Source: CAYUNA01 sp047629355
GTDB taxonomy: Bacteria; Bacteroidota; Bacteroidia; Chitinophagales; Saprospiraceae
Reading direction: 5' to 3'
Length of the DNA: 24,992 bases
Assembly (NCBI GenBank): GCA_047629355.1
Contig: JBLHWU010000086.1
Location: forward strand, 1-24,992
In this document: positions 1 through 7,190 of the stretch, one piece after another
How the letters are laid out: each line of letters starts with the position of its first letter
Numbering within the stretch: position 1 is the stretch's first letter
The notes under the pieces: model-generated
Database searches by the model: none
What the model was told of the DNA's origin: nothing
Seen by the model: only the letters and a program-made list of their open reading frames with translations
Translations under genes and position numbers: made by a program

Positions 1-104
1 GGGCTATAATTATTGCTCATTCTTTGGTAGTGAAGAACTAAATCTGTATCATAGCAGTCGCAGATGTGAAAGTAGATTTCGATAAGTTTATCGGTATTTC
101 TCAT
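1..104 (-). CDS. IS982-like transposase, N-terminal fragment (cut by window edge)
   Basis: Read on the minus strand from the ATG at 104-102, the frame is open to the window edge and begins MRNTDKLIEIYFHICDCYD, followed by LVLHYQRMSNNYS. The pattern (K-L-I-E-I, a C-x2-YD segment, then H-Q-R-x-SNN) resembles the start of IS982-family DDE transposases as I remember them. Only about 34 codons are visible, so the catalytic residues cannot be checked and it is unknown whether the copy is intact. I could not identify a terminal inverted repeat between the start codon and position 431. The assignment rests on a short N-terminal match and is moderate. Confidence 0.55.
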   Translation of the reverse strand, partial: MRNTDKLIEIYFHICDCYDTDLVLHYQRMSNNYS

Positions 105-431
105 ATATTCTATTTTTTTGGTTCGTATCTTTAAAATAGAAAAAAAACTGCTTTTCGCATTTGTTTTATATAACATAAATTTATATATTTATTTTGTTAA
201 AAAAACGAAAATAAATTGTTATGTTTGTAAGTCGTTGAATAACTGTCATACACACATATTTGCCAATTATTTAATTGGCAACATGACAAAAAATAACTAA
301 CTGATAATCAATATGTTTCAACTCTTAGTTGGCATATATAAATCTACAACTGCCCTCTGCGGTAGTTGCGACACCATAAACTCAACGTTATGTTTCACTA
401 TCAAACAGAAACTAACTTAAAACGATAAAAC
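105..431. other. AT-rich intergenic region with a hairpin and a possible promoter box
   Basis: No credible gene was found; the 60-codon open frame on the plus strand has no recognisable features. The region holds a perfect palindrome at 260-281 (10-bp arms TTGCCAATTA and TAATTGGCAA). A Bacteroidota-type TATGTTTG box lies at 220-227 with TTTTG about 23 bp upstream (192-196), which could drive the lipoprotein gene at 432. A weaker hairpin lies near 350-372. The left end of the transposase-bearing element should also lie here but was not delimited. Confidence 0.4.
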
Positions 432-1481
432 ATGAAAAATTTAATATTCTTTGTTTTTGCCCTATTTATTTTCCAAGGATGTTCGAATAATGAGAAAAAG
501 CAACATCCGAATATCGAAGAAAGTAGTTATTTAGATTATTCGAATCGTGATGATAAATTAAGTGGTGGGGTTAAAATGATTCCGATTCAAACGTCTGCTG
601 GAGAATTTAAAGTTTGGACTAAAAGGGTTGGAAATAATCCAACAATGAAAGTATTGTTACTTCACGGAGGACCGGGTCTCACACACGAATATTTCGAAGT
701 TTTTGATTCTTACTTTCCAAATGCTGGAATTGAATATTATTACTATGACCAATTGGAATCTGCTTATAGCGACCAGCCAAATGACACTAGTTTATGGAGT
801 GTTGACAGGTATGTTGATGAAGTTGAACAGGTTAGAAAAGCCCTTGGGTTAAACGCAGATAATTTTTACCTATATGGAAGTTCTTGGGGAGGAATTTTAG
901 GGATGGAATATGCTTTAAAGTATCAACAAAACCTAAAAGGTCTCATTGTTTCAAATATGATGGCTTCTGTTCCTGATTATAATAAATATGCCAATGAGGT
1001 ACTGGCTCTTCAATTACCTTCAGAAGTATTGAAAGAAATTAAAGATTTAGAGGCGAAAGAAGATTATGGAAACCCAAGATACCTTGAATTAATCTTTACG
1101 CACTATTATCCTGAACACTTGTTGCGAATGCCACTGGAAGAATGGCCAGAGCCTATAAATAGAGCGTTTGCTCATATAAACCAAGACTTATATGTAACGA
1201 TGCAAGGACCTAGTGAGTTCGGTATTGTGGGCGATGCTAAGTTGAAAAATTGGGACATTAAAGCAGCACTTTCAAAAATCTCCACACCTACATTAACCAT
1301 TGGTGGTGCATACGACACTATGAATCCTAAACATATGGAATGGATCGCTTCAGAAGTTCAAAACGGGCAATATTTACATTGTCCTAATGGCAGTCATTCA
1401 GCTATGTACGATGATTCTGAAAACTATTTTAAAGGGCTAGTCGGATTTATCAAAAGTGTTGACCAAAAGAAGACAAAGTAA
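432..1481 (+). CDS. Proline iminopeptidase-type alpha/beta hydrolase, lipoprotein (S33 family)
   Basis: This 349-residue protein starts with a lipoprotein signal (MKNLIFFVFALFIFQGC), with Cys17 as the predicted lipidated residue, so it is probably anchored in an envelope membrane. HGGPG at residues 78-82 is the oxyanion-hole motif typical of prolyl iminopeptidases (peptidase S33). G-S-S-W-G-G at 149-154 places the nucleophile at Ser151. Asp295 (AYD) and His322 (GSH) complete the expected triad. The length fits a prolyl aminopeptidase with a cap domain. Members release N-terminal proline or act as other aminopeptidases or esterases; the exact substrate cannot be told. The ATG follows an A-rich stretch with no Shine-Dalgarno site. 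It is not visibly in an operon; the next frame is a broken gene. Confidence 0.88.
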   Translation: MKNLIFFVFALFIFQGCSNNEKKQHPNIEESSYLDYSNRDDKLSGGVKMIPIQTSAGEFKVWTKRVGNNPTMKVLLLHGGPGLTHEYFEVFDSYFPNAGIEYYYYDQLESAYSDQPNDTSLWSVDRYVDEVEQVRKALGLNADNFYLYGSSWGGILGMEYALKYQQNLKGLIVSNMMASVPDYNKYANEVLALQLPSEVLKEIKDLEAKEDYGNPRYLELIFTHYYPEHLLRMPLEEWPEPINRAFAHINQDLYVTMQGPSEFGIVGDAKLKNWDIKAALSKISTPTLTIGGAYDTMNPKHMEWIASEVQNGQYLHCPNGSHSAMYDDSENYFKGLVGFIKSVDQKKTK

Positions 1482-1493
1482 GAATCAACTAAT

Positions 1494-1608
1494 ATGAAAA
1501 ATACAGTACTATTTTTGACAATTATTTTTTGGTGCTTTTGTCTTCTTGCTCAAAGAAGTTAATTACCATTCAAAATAAAACAGCTGAACAAATAAAGATT
1601 ACCCATAA
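1494..1608 (+). pseudogene. Secreted-protein gene truncated after its signal peptide
   Basis: An ATG 12 bp after the hydrolase stop opens a 22-codon frame (1494-1562) coding a textbook signal peptide, MKNTVLFLTIIFWCFCLLAQ, which stops two residues after the expected cleavage site. The frame then continues with a second stop. At 1609 a palindromic element begins. I read this as the 5' end of an exported-protein gene whose body was removed by the repeat nest that follows. The family of the lost protein cannot be named. Confidence 0.55.
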
Positions 1609-1766
1609 GTAAAAACGATTCAATAACTTGGACCATTATGCTTGTCCTTTTCCCTTCTAAAAAACACAAAAAATAGTTCCGTAAGAAGGCTATACAACGA
1701 TTTTTTGAATTCTTTAGAAGAAAAAATTACGGCGCATTATGGTCCAACTTATTAAATCGTTTTTAC
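1609..1766. mobile_element. MITE-like palindromic element, family A (158 bp)
   Basis: Terminal inverted repeats of 33-34 bp (left 1608-1641, right 1734-1767) match at about 31 of 34 positions and enclose a 92-bp centre without coding capacity. The outer tip reads GTAAAAACGATT. The element is flanked by TAA at 1606-1608 and TAA at 1767-1769, a possible TA or TAA target duplication. A family B element abuts its right end. Only one copy is seen in the window. Confidence 0.6.
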
Positions 1767-1768
1767 TA

Positions 1769-1929
1769 AGAAACGCGGAATAAATAATCTTACATTTTTG
1801 AGCGCGCATTTTAGTCCATATTTTTCACTTTAAAAATGCTCCTTATATCAACATAAATCGCACTTTTAAAGCAAAAACTAGGAACGAAAATGCGCGCTCA
1901 AAAATGTAACTTTATTTAATTCGCGTTCC
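1769..1929. mobile_element. MITE-like palindromic element, family B, copy 1 (161 bp)
   Basis: The left arm (about 1769-1839) and right arm are imperfect reverse complements along almost their whole length. Both contain the block TACATTTTTGAGCGCGCATT and a TTTAAA-rich centre. The outer ends read AGAAACGCGG on the left and CGCGTTCC on the right, with TA on both sides (1767-1768 and 1930-1931). It is homologous to the copies at 8732 and 13151. It has no coding capacity. Confidence 0.7.
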
Positions 1930-1938
1930 TAAAGGGAG

Positions 1939-2057
1939 TTTGAGGGATAAAAGTGGTTTGCAAAACCGCTTTTATCCCTCAAAAACCCACTCGAGCTACC
2001 GCAGGCAGCGCGCATTGTATTTTTTGCAGCGAGAAAATCTTACGATTTTCTCGCTGC
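1939..2057 (+). repeat. Compound REP-like repeat, copy 1 (two hairpins)
   Basis: Hairpin 1 (1939-1983) has about 21-bp arms beginning TTTGAGGG and ending CCCTCAAA around a GCA loop. A GC-rich linker follows, and then hairpin 2 (2026-2057), a perfect 14-bp stem (GCAGCGAGAAAATC with loop TTAC). The same two-hairpin arrangement recurs at 13356-13477 and, inverted and incomplete, at 16020-16095. The 88-codon frame overlapping it is not a credible gene. Confidence 0.65.
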
Positions 2058-2630
2058 TTAATTTTTTAGCAAGCTCTTGTTACCACTTACCACTTTATGC
2101 TGAGTTAAACTTGGTCATTTTTATAAAAAATCGACCATTTTTAAAATCTGTTGAGTTTTTAGCTCCCAGACCTTTTTTACTGCATACCATTCGTTCATCC
2201 AAGTAAAAGCGCCCGCTTTCCATCGAACGCGGCTGCATCTACTGTTTTGAATTTATTACCCATAAACTTTGAACATGTTGTGCTATTTTACCCATTCAAC
2301 GTAGGCTCTTATCTACGCTTACAAAAGGTATTTTGTATACCTTTTTCAATTCAACGGTTCGTCCGTTCCTGCTTTGGTAGTCTCCCTTACTTCAGACTTT
2401 GAATCCCCCAAACGCCCTCGCGACTTATTAACTGGCGCCGGCAATTTGCCCGTAAAGAATCTTGTATCTTCTAGAATTTTGTATTTTATATTCCCCAAAT
2501 TAATTCGTAGATTCGCTGCGAATTAAGAGGCCCGTTTTGGGCACGCACAAAGTGCATAATGTCCATGCTCCTTAACGTCAAACGGCGTATGCACAGAATG
2601 TGATGATAAATAACTAAGTGATTATAATTT
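2058..2630. other. Non-coding spacer with small hairpins and one arm of a dispersed repeat
   Basis: No frame with coding character was found on either strand. It contains hairpins at about 2112-2137 (TGGTCATTTTT arm) and 2323-2345 (AAAAGGTAT/ATACCTTTT) and the dispersed repeat copy at 2361-2557. It is bounded by repeats on both sides, so it probably accumulated through insertions. Confidence 0.5.
2361..2557. repeat. Dispersed 197-bp repeat, copy 1
   Basis: This aligns over its full length with 6585-6780, with conserved blocks GTCCGTTCC, CGGCAATTT, CCAAATTAATTCGT, CGAATTAA and TGCAT. Both copies keep a TTAATTCG/CGAATTAA stem with a variable 11-nt loop, which suggests a structured element rather than a coding relic. 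Both lie downstream of a TTTGAGGG-type hairpin. No open frame is shared. The family is unknown to me. Confidence 0.6.
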
Positions 2631-2792
2631 AGTAACGGTGAAAGAATAAGTTCCCCAACTATCCTCGTTTATTTTGGTCTTAGTTTTTGCTTTTGAAATA
2701 GGAGTTATCTATACATAATGACTGTTTCAAAAGTAAAAACTAAGGGCAAAAGAAATACAGGAGAGTTGGGGAAGTTATTTTTTTCCGCTACT
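2631..2792. mobile_element. MITE-like palindromic element, family D (162 bp)
   Basis: The left arm (AGTAACGGTGAAAGAATAAG, then TTCCCCAACT) and the right arm read in reverse (AGTAGCGGAAAAAAATAAC, then TTCCCCAACT) are imperfect inverted repeats. Both continue through a shared CTTAGTTTTT(G/A)CTTTTGAAA block to a centre near 2715. The right flank is TA; the left flank is TT. The length and the AGTAAC tip resemble family C. Confidence 0.55.
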
Positions 2793-2836
2793 TAGCCTAT
2801 TAACTTAGCTAAATGCTTCATTAGTAAAACAGGAGA

Positions 2837-3532
2837 ATGAAAACAAAAATTTAAAAAGAATGCAAGTCAAAACTAGAAAAAGGTGAGTATAGCGATGCGA
2901 TAAAACATCTGAATGATAATATAAATTATTTTAGCCGAGAGGAGAAAAATTTTATAACAAGTATTCTTGTAAGATCAAAAATTCTCCAAAAAAAGGAAGG
3001 CGGAGGTATTCTTTCTACTGAAGAGATAAATTTAGCTGAGAATAAGATTAGTAAATCATTAATTGACTTCCTAAGTGCTCCCGCTCAGAAAGAAAATCAG
3101 CCAGAAGTATTACCGGAACAATTAGACGAAACCATTAAAAGGAATGTAAAGATAATTGATGTGTCTGATTTTCAATTAGACGAAACAATCGCCAAAAAAA
3201 CGATAGGCTTTAGCTCTACCGAGATTTCCTTAAGCGCTATCGAACTGGAAACAACGGACAGACGGGTACAAAACAGTGAGGATGTTTTTCGAATTAAAAC
3301 ATCTGTTTCTTTAGGGCGACATCCCGATTGTGGTATTGTACTCTTCGATAAAAACATCCCAAGATTTCATGCTCGTATTTTCAGGGAAGGCGATAAAATG
3401 TTTATTTCCGATGAAAATAGTAGTAACGGTACCTTTTGGAATGATTAGCGCATTACTAAGATGGCGGTTACAGCAGATGGAACTCTTAAGCTGGATGAGA
3501 TAGAATTTAAATTGCGAGTGATTAAAAAATAG
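2837..3532 (+). pseudogene. EAD-FHA signalling protein, broken by two nonsense codons
   Basis: An ATG at 2837 just after AGGAG is followed in the same frame by TAA at 2852-2854, then a long open stretch to TAG at 3446-3448, then 27 more sensible codons to the true end TAG at 3530-3532. The first stretch (KLEKGEYSDAIKHLND, later ILSTEEINLAENKISKSLID) has the pattern of bacterial effector-associated domains of the EAD11 type: a short helical adaptor with a G-I-x-S-x-E-E loop and a terminal I-x-x-x-L-I-D-F-L helix. The second is an FHA phosphothreonine-binding domain: LGRHPDCGIVL, IPRFHARI, SSNGTF. The second stop falls inside the last FHA strands (RITKMAV and KLDEIEFKLRV follow it). The kinase gene at 3870 is the natural source of phosphorylated ligand. 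Reading both stops as sense restores a complete two-domain protein of about 230 residues. Confidence 0.75.
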
Positions 3533-3598
3533 TGATTTTAAGTCAGAAAAAGGTGCGGTGCCTAATAAAACTTGTGGTGACGACCATAACTATAATTA

Positions 3599-3734
3599 AA
3601 TAACTCGTGGTAATTAATTCAGTAAAATTTTTCGATAGTTTTTCTTTAATAGCCTTTATTATTGAAGCATTTTTAAAAGGAAAATAGCGAAAAAAGATGT
3701 TTATAAATTACCTGATTAATTAGTACGTGTTACT
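3599..3734. mobile_element. MITE-like palindromic element, family C, copy 1 (136 bp, shortened)
   Basis: The ends AATAACTCGTGGTAATTAAT and (reversed) AGTAACACGTACTAATTAAT are inverted repeats, and the flanks are TA at 3597-3598 and 3735-3736. It is homologous to copies at 8445 and 13615 but lacks about 25 bp of the left arm. It sits between the FHA pseudogene and the kinase. Confidence 0.7.
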
Positions 3735-3797
3735 TAAGACAGTGCCCCTAAATAACTATTTACTTAATTTGATATTTGAGAAGCAAGCAAACCCTCT

Positions 3798-3840
3798 GTA
3801 GTCATTCAAGTGGACCCTGTCGGTTCATTTGAATGACTGC
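3798..3840 (+). promoter_or_regulatory. Hairpin 30 bp upstream of the kinase start
   Basis: The 15-bp arms GTAGTCATTCAAGTG (3798-3812) and CATTTGAATGACTGC (3826-3840) pair with two mismatches around a 13-nt loop. Its position ahead of the ATG at 3870 suggests a leader hairpin or the terminator of whatever lay upstream. There is no T-tract on the plus strand. Confidence 0.4.
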
Positions 3841-3869
3841 TCAGACTTAGCTCTTAATTCATATTTGTT

Positions 3870-4949
3870 ATGCAAAATGAAAACAAAGCTGGAGACTATA
3901 CACTAATTAGTGAGTTAAGCGAAGGCACTTCCGCAAACGTTTGGAAGGCCCAGAAAGACGGGAAGCTTTATGCCATCAAACTTTATAAAAAAGGATTTGA
4001 ATCCCGTGCCAAAGAAGAATTTGCGTTGATGCAGAGACTGGAACACCCTAATATCATTGACGAGTATGAAATCGGGATAAAGGACATTCGAGTTTATATG
4101 GTCATGGACTTGTTAGAAGGCATTCCAATGGACGAGGCCGATGTCAATAAGTATTCAATGCGGGATATCGAAAAAATGGCCCTTCAGCTGGCAGAGTCCT
4201 TAAAATATACCCATACGCTGAATCCGGTTGTTATTCACAAAGACTTAAAGCCTGCTAATATTTTTATTTTAAATAAAAAAATAAAAACACTTGACTTCGG
4301 GGAATCCACTACGATTAATTACAACCCAAATGAAAAACTGGTTAAAGGCAGTTACAGCTATATGTCGCCAGAGCAACTAATTGGCGAAACGAATAAACAG
4401 AACGACATCTGGTCATTTGGGGTGACGCTCTATAAGTTCTTGACCGGAACCCACCCTTACCAATCGGAAACCATTGAAGAACTCAGCGAAAAAATGCTTT
4501 TGCTGGAAATGGATTTTCCTCACCATGTGAATCCGCAAATATCTGCAAAATTGAGTTACGTGATTATGAGGTGTCTACGTAAAAACAAGGCTGAACACTA
4601 TAATGATTTTGAGGATGTTATAGAAGACCTTGCAGGCAGTCCCCTTCGAAAGGCTAAATTTAAAAAATTCAAACGGAACACGTTTCTATGGGGTATTCGT
4701 CTGCTGATATTCCTTGTTATCATGATTGTCTTAATTTTAGTACTAACAAAAATATCGTCTTTATTTGACGTAGTAATAATAGATAACTTTGATTCAGTCG
4801 GCATTGGACCTTTACTATTTGGAGTGGTATTTTACTTTTTCGTAGTTATTTTATTAATAAGATGGCGTAAAAAAATAGGTAAGAAAATTATTTTGAAAAA
4901 TTTTATAGAATCGGGTTCTGTTGTCAAGGAGTCAAAATTTATTAAATGA
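3870..4949 (+). CDS. Membrane-anchored Ser/Thr protein kinase (Hanks type), C-terminally truncated
   Basis: The kinase domain spans residues 10-260: glycine loop LSEGTSANVWKA, catalytic Lys37 (YAIK), helix-C Glu near 49-50, H-K-D in place of HRD with catalytic Asp125, Asn130, DFG at 142-144, M-S-P-E activation-segment end, and NDIWSFGVTLYKFLTG. All catalytic residues are present. Two hydrophobic segments follow (about 273-298 and 312-332), then a short basic tail. The kinase should phosphorylate Ser/Thr in the cytoplasm, and the adjacent FHA gene would be its reader. After the TGA the same frame remains open and leads into a TPR coding relic, so the present 359-residue protein is probably shorter than the ancestral kinase-TM-TPR protein. 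The arginine before the catalytic Asp is Lys (HKD), which may weaken activation-loop control. Confidence 0.88.
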   Translation: MQNENKAGDYTLISELSEGTSANVWKAQKDGKLYAIKLYKKGFESRAKEEFALMQRLEHPNIIDEYEIGIKDIRVYMVMDLLEGIPMDEADVNKYSMRDIEKMALQLAESLKYTHTLNPVVIHKDLKPANIFILNKKIKTLDFGESTTINYNPNEKLVKGSYSYMSPEQLIGETNKQNDIWSFGVTLYKFLTGTHPYQSETIEELSEKMLLLEMDFPHHVNPQISAKLSYVIMRCLRKNKAEHYNDFEDVIEDLAGSPLRKAKFKKFKRNTFLWGIRLLIFLVIMIVLILVLTKISSLFDVVIIDNFDSVGIGPLLFGVVFYFFVVILLIRWRKKIGKKIILKNFIESGSVVKESKFIK

Positions 4950-5461
4950 ATCAATACGCTAAATTTTGAGGAGTCCGAGCAGGAAAGAGTCATTGAAGAG
5001 TCATTGAAGAGTATCTATTGTCCTGGAATTCAAATAAAAAAAATTACACCAAGGCCCAAGAACTGGCTCGTTCTCTTTTACAAAAAGATAAAAATAATGT
5101 ACCTGCACTATCCTTTTTTACTTATTGGTATTACTAGCAAAAACAGCCTGATAAGACCAAGGAATATTGCCAGCAACTCATCAATCTGGATTCGGGAGAT
5201 TCGAGTAGTTTCTTCTACCAGAAAGTGCTCATTAAAGAGCCATTCACAACCGTTACCGATTCTCAAGCTTCTCAATTAGCCGCCACAGTTGTAAACACGT
5301 CTGATGGAGCTGAGATTGCTTCCATACCACTTAATGAATTTAGTAAGCGAATCACAGAAAACGGTGTATGAAGCCTCGGTGCCAGTATAGTTCAAAATAA
5401 CTTTCGGGACCTTTACGAATACCATGACAGTAAGAAATACATAAAAAACACAGTACACTAA
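4950..5461 (+). pseudogene. TPR-type C-terminal region of the kinase, decayed
   Basis: The kinase frame continues past its stop (FEESEQERVIEE). At 4987-5008 an 11-bp unit, GAGTCATTGAA, is tandemly duplicated, which shifts the frame; removing one unit joins it to YLLSWNSNKKNYTKAQELA and the following RSLLQKDKNNVPALSFF. TAG at 5135 and TGA at 5369 interrupt this second frame, yet the codons on both sides look genuine (QPDKTKEYCQQLINLD; NNFRDLYEYHDSKKYIKN) before TAA at 5459-5461. The spacing of A, L, N-x2-AL and Y residues resembles tetratricopeptide helices. I infer one ancestral gene from 3870 to 5461; two overlapping genes cannot be excluded. Confidence 0.65.
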
Positions 5462-5472
5462 ACATAGAATTG

Positions 5473-6344
5473 ATGTTCTCAAAAGAGTATATGAAATTCC
5501 GTATTCCAGACAAAGACGCAGAAAAACTAAAAAAACTTGCCACCCCAAAAGAACTCTCTATCCCGGTCCGAATTCCTTATTCTGATATTCTAAGTTATCT
5601 GTTTGGAGGAAAAATCTTGAACATCAAGGATATTGGCTGGGTTACTTTTAACTTCTATTCCCCTGAAAAAGCAGATGGTTTAGAGGCCTTTTTACAACCG
5701 GTCACTATCCCGTCGGTTGAAAATCCCAAAATCAATCGCATAGTTGCAAAAGCTGACTCAGAAAAGAATTTCAGGCAATTAGGAGCAATATTCAGATTCA
5801 TAATTTTATTTATATTTGCTGCCATAATAATAGGTGAGTTTTAAATCCTGCTGAAACAGAATCTATCATTGACTTGGTTATCATATTTATGTCAATATTT
5901 ATAGTCCTCTTTCCATTTATTTATTACCCTTACTATTTATTTTTTGGAACTGAGTCATTTTTGAAGAAGCTACGCATCATGATTTTTCGACCAAAATCAT
6001 GGTATCAACAAAGCCTCTACAATGGCACAGACTATCCGCGTTTGCTTAGAACAATCTTGAAAGATGCCACTCCCTCAGTAAGTGATAATAAGGATAAATT
6101 AACTGACCAAAAAGAAATCATAACCGCAGCTCCATTTAAAATAGATGTGAAAAATCGGCAGTTGACGTATAAAAAGAAAGTCCTAGAATTTGATGATATT
6201 TCCTTGATTCAAATCAATCACCATAGGATTAGCCTATATCAAAATGGGAGGAAAAGTATTTCTTTTAAATATAAAAACACCGCGTATGAAGAATACATAC
6301 CTGTGTTGTGTCGGTATATGGGAAATCGGGTCGAAATGATTTAA
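5473..6344 (+). pseudogene. Two-TM membrane protein of unknown family, frameshifted
   Basis: Two consecutive frames form one protein. The first starts MFSKEYMKFRIPDKDAEKL at 5473 (or at the ATG of MKFRIP, 5494-5496), has a soluble part with alternating hydrophobic strands (ILNIKDIGWVTFNFYSPEKA) and ends in a hydrophobic segment at TAA 5842. The second becomes open at 5838 (VLNPAETESIIDLVIIFMS), supplies a second hydrophobic segment and a soluble tail of predicted strands ending EEYIPVLCRYMGNRVEMI at 6344. The codon phase changes by one base near 5835-5843, consistent with a 1-bp deletion. The intact protein would have a cytoplasmic domain, a helical hairpin and a C-terminal domain, perhaps PH-like; no family was recognised. 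It follows the kinase on the same strand and shows the same decay. Confidence 0.6.
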
Positions 6345-6402
6345 CTAAAATCGTTATTAATTCTACTTTAAGCCGCTTAAATTTGATTCGAAAAACAAAG
6401 GG

Positions 6403-6449
6403 TGTTTAAGGAAAAAAAATGGTTCTAAAACCATTTTTCTCGCTCAAAC
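6403..6449 (+). repeat. REP-like hairpin, copy 2 (hairpin 1 only)
   Basis: The arms GTTTAAGGAAAAAAAATGG and CCATTTTTCTCGCTCAAAC pair imperfectly around TTCTAAAA, with the same layout as hairpin 1 at 1939 and 13356. A GC-rich stretch with CCCCCGGGG follows. The second hairpin is not recognisable here. Confidence 0.5.
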
Positions 6450-7190
6450 CTCTCTCCCCCGGGGCTGCAGGTGGCGGGTCTTGATTCACTTGCAAATGCA
6501 ATTAGTCTTATAGATAACGGGTAATACTCGCCGAGATTCGCTCGGCAACGCATTTTTAAATCAAGAAAATACTGCAATCCATTTGTCCGTTCCGACTTTT
6601 ATAATCCCGCTTACTACAGACCTTGAATCACCCCTAATCCCCTTGCGACGTACTAACTAACGGCGGCAATTTATCAGTAAGCAACTTGTACCCTCGAGAA
6701 TTTAGGATTGTATATTTCCCAAATTAATTCGTAACTTCGTTCCGAATTAACATGCCCATTATGGTCACACCACAATGCATCTACGTCAATCAGCAGCAAA
6801 AGCTAGTCACGACGGGTATGCGAGACCGTTTCCACCAACTATAGAATCAATCATCTCTATTCACCTGAGTAGCACAGATGACTTATTAAGGGAAGAGACA
6901 AATAATAACTTACGCATTTTGCAGGACTATTTTCCGTTTAAAAAACTTAAAAAATCATTCAACAAAAGGATTATTTAAATTCCTTAAACAAAAAATATCT
7001 TCTGTAAACTCAATATCGTCGCCAAATGATGAATTCATAATAAGGTAGCGATGTATTTGTTTGATTACCAAACTAATAAACAGCTCTATTTTCAATTATT
7101 CATCATTTCGTGAAGACCTTGTAAAATTGCGTAGTTTATTAATTGCTTTTCTCTGAAAACTTATTATACACAAACCTTAATTTAATTTAC
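6450..7190. other. Non-coding spacer with dispersed repeat and promoter region of the glycosyltransferase
   Basis: It contains the dispersed repeat copy at 6585-6780 and an inverted repeat AAATGATGAAT (7024-7034)/ATTCATCATTT (7098-7108) upstream of the glycosyltransferase. The 67-codon frame at 6775-6978 starts inside the dispersed repeat and shows no recognisable features, so I do not call it a gene. Confidence 0.45.
6585..6780. repeat. Dispersed 197-bp repeat, copy 2
   Basis: This is the diverged homologue of 2361-2557, in the same orientation, with the same conserved TTAATTCG/CGAATTAA stem and the shared block CCAAATTAATTCGTA. The two copies lie 4.2 kb apart on either side of the decayed FHA-kinase locus. 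Confidence 0.6.

Noticed and set aside
118..300. 60-codon plus-strand frame upstream of the hydrolase
   Set aside because: It is low complexity, starts with a non-ATG codon, and lies over the presumed end of the transposase element and a palindrome.
290..400. Possible integron attC-like site (CAACGTTATG preceded by a stem)
   Set aside because: The GTTATG-like end and a small stem are present, but no matching left half or adjacent cassette structure could be found.
1609..1929. CRISPR-like repeats
   Set aside because: The repeats are inverted, about 160 bp long and single per site; there is no direct-repeat/spacer periodicity here or elsewhere in the window.
1940..2206. 88-codon plus-strand frame
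   Set aside because: It runs through a REP-like double hairpin, has no recognisable motif, and its composition looks like translated repeat DNA.
6775..6978. 67-codon plus-strand frame starting in the dispersed repeat
   Set aside because: The start lies in the repeat and the corresponding position in the other repeat copy has no open frame; no domain or signal was seen.
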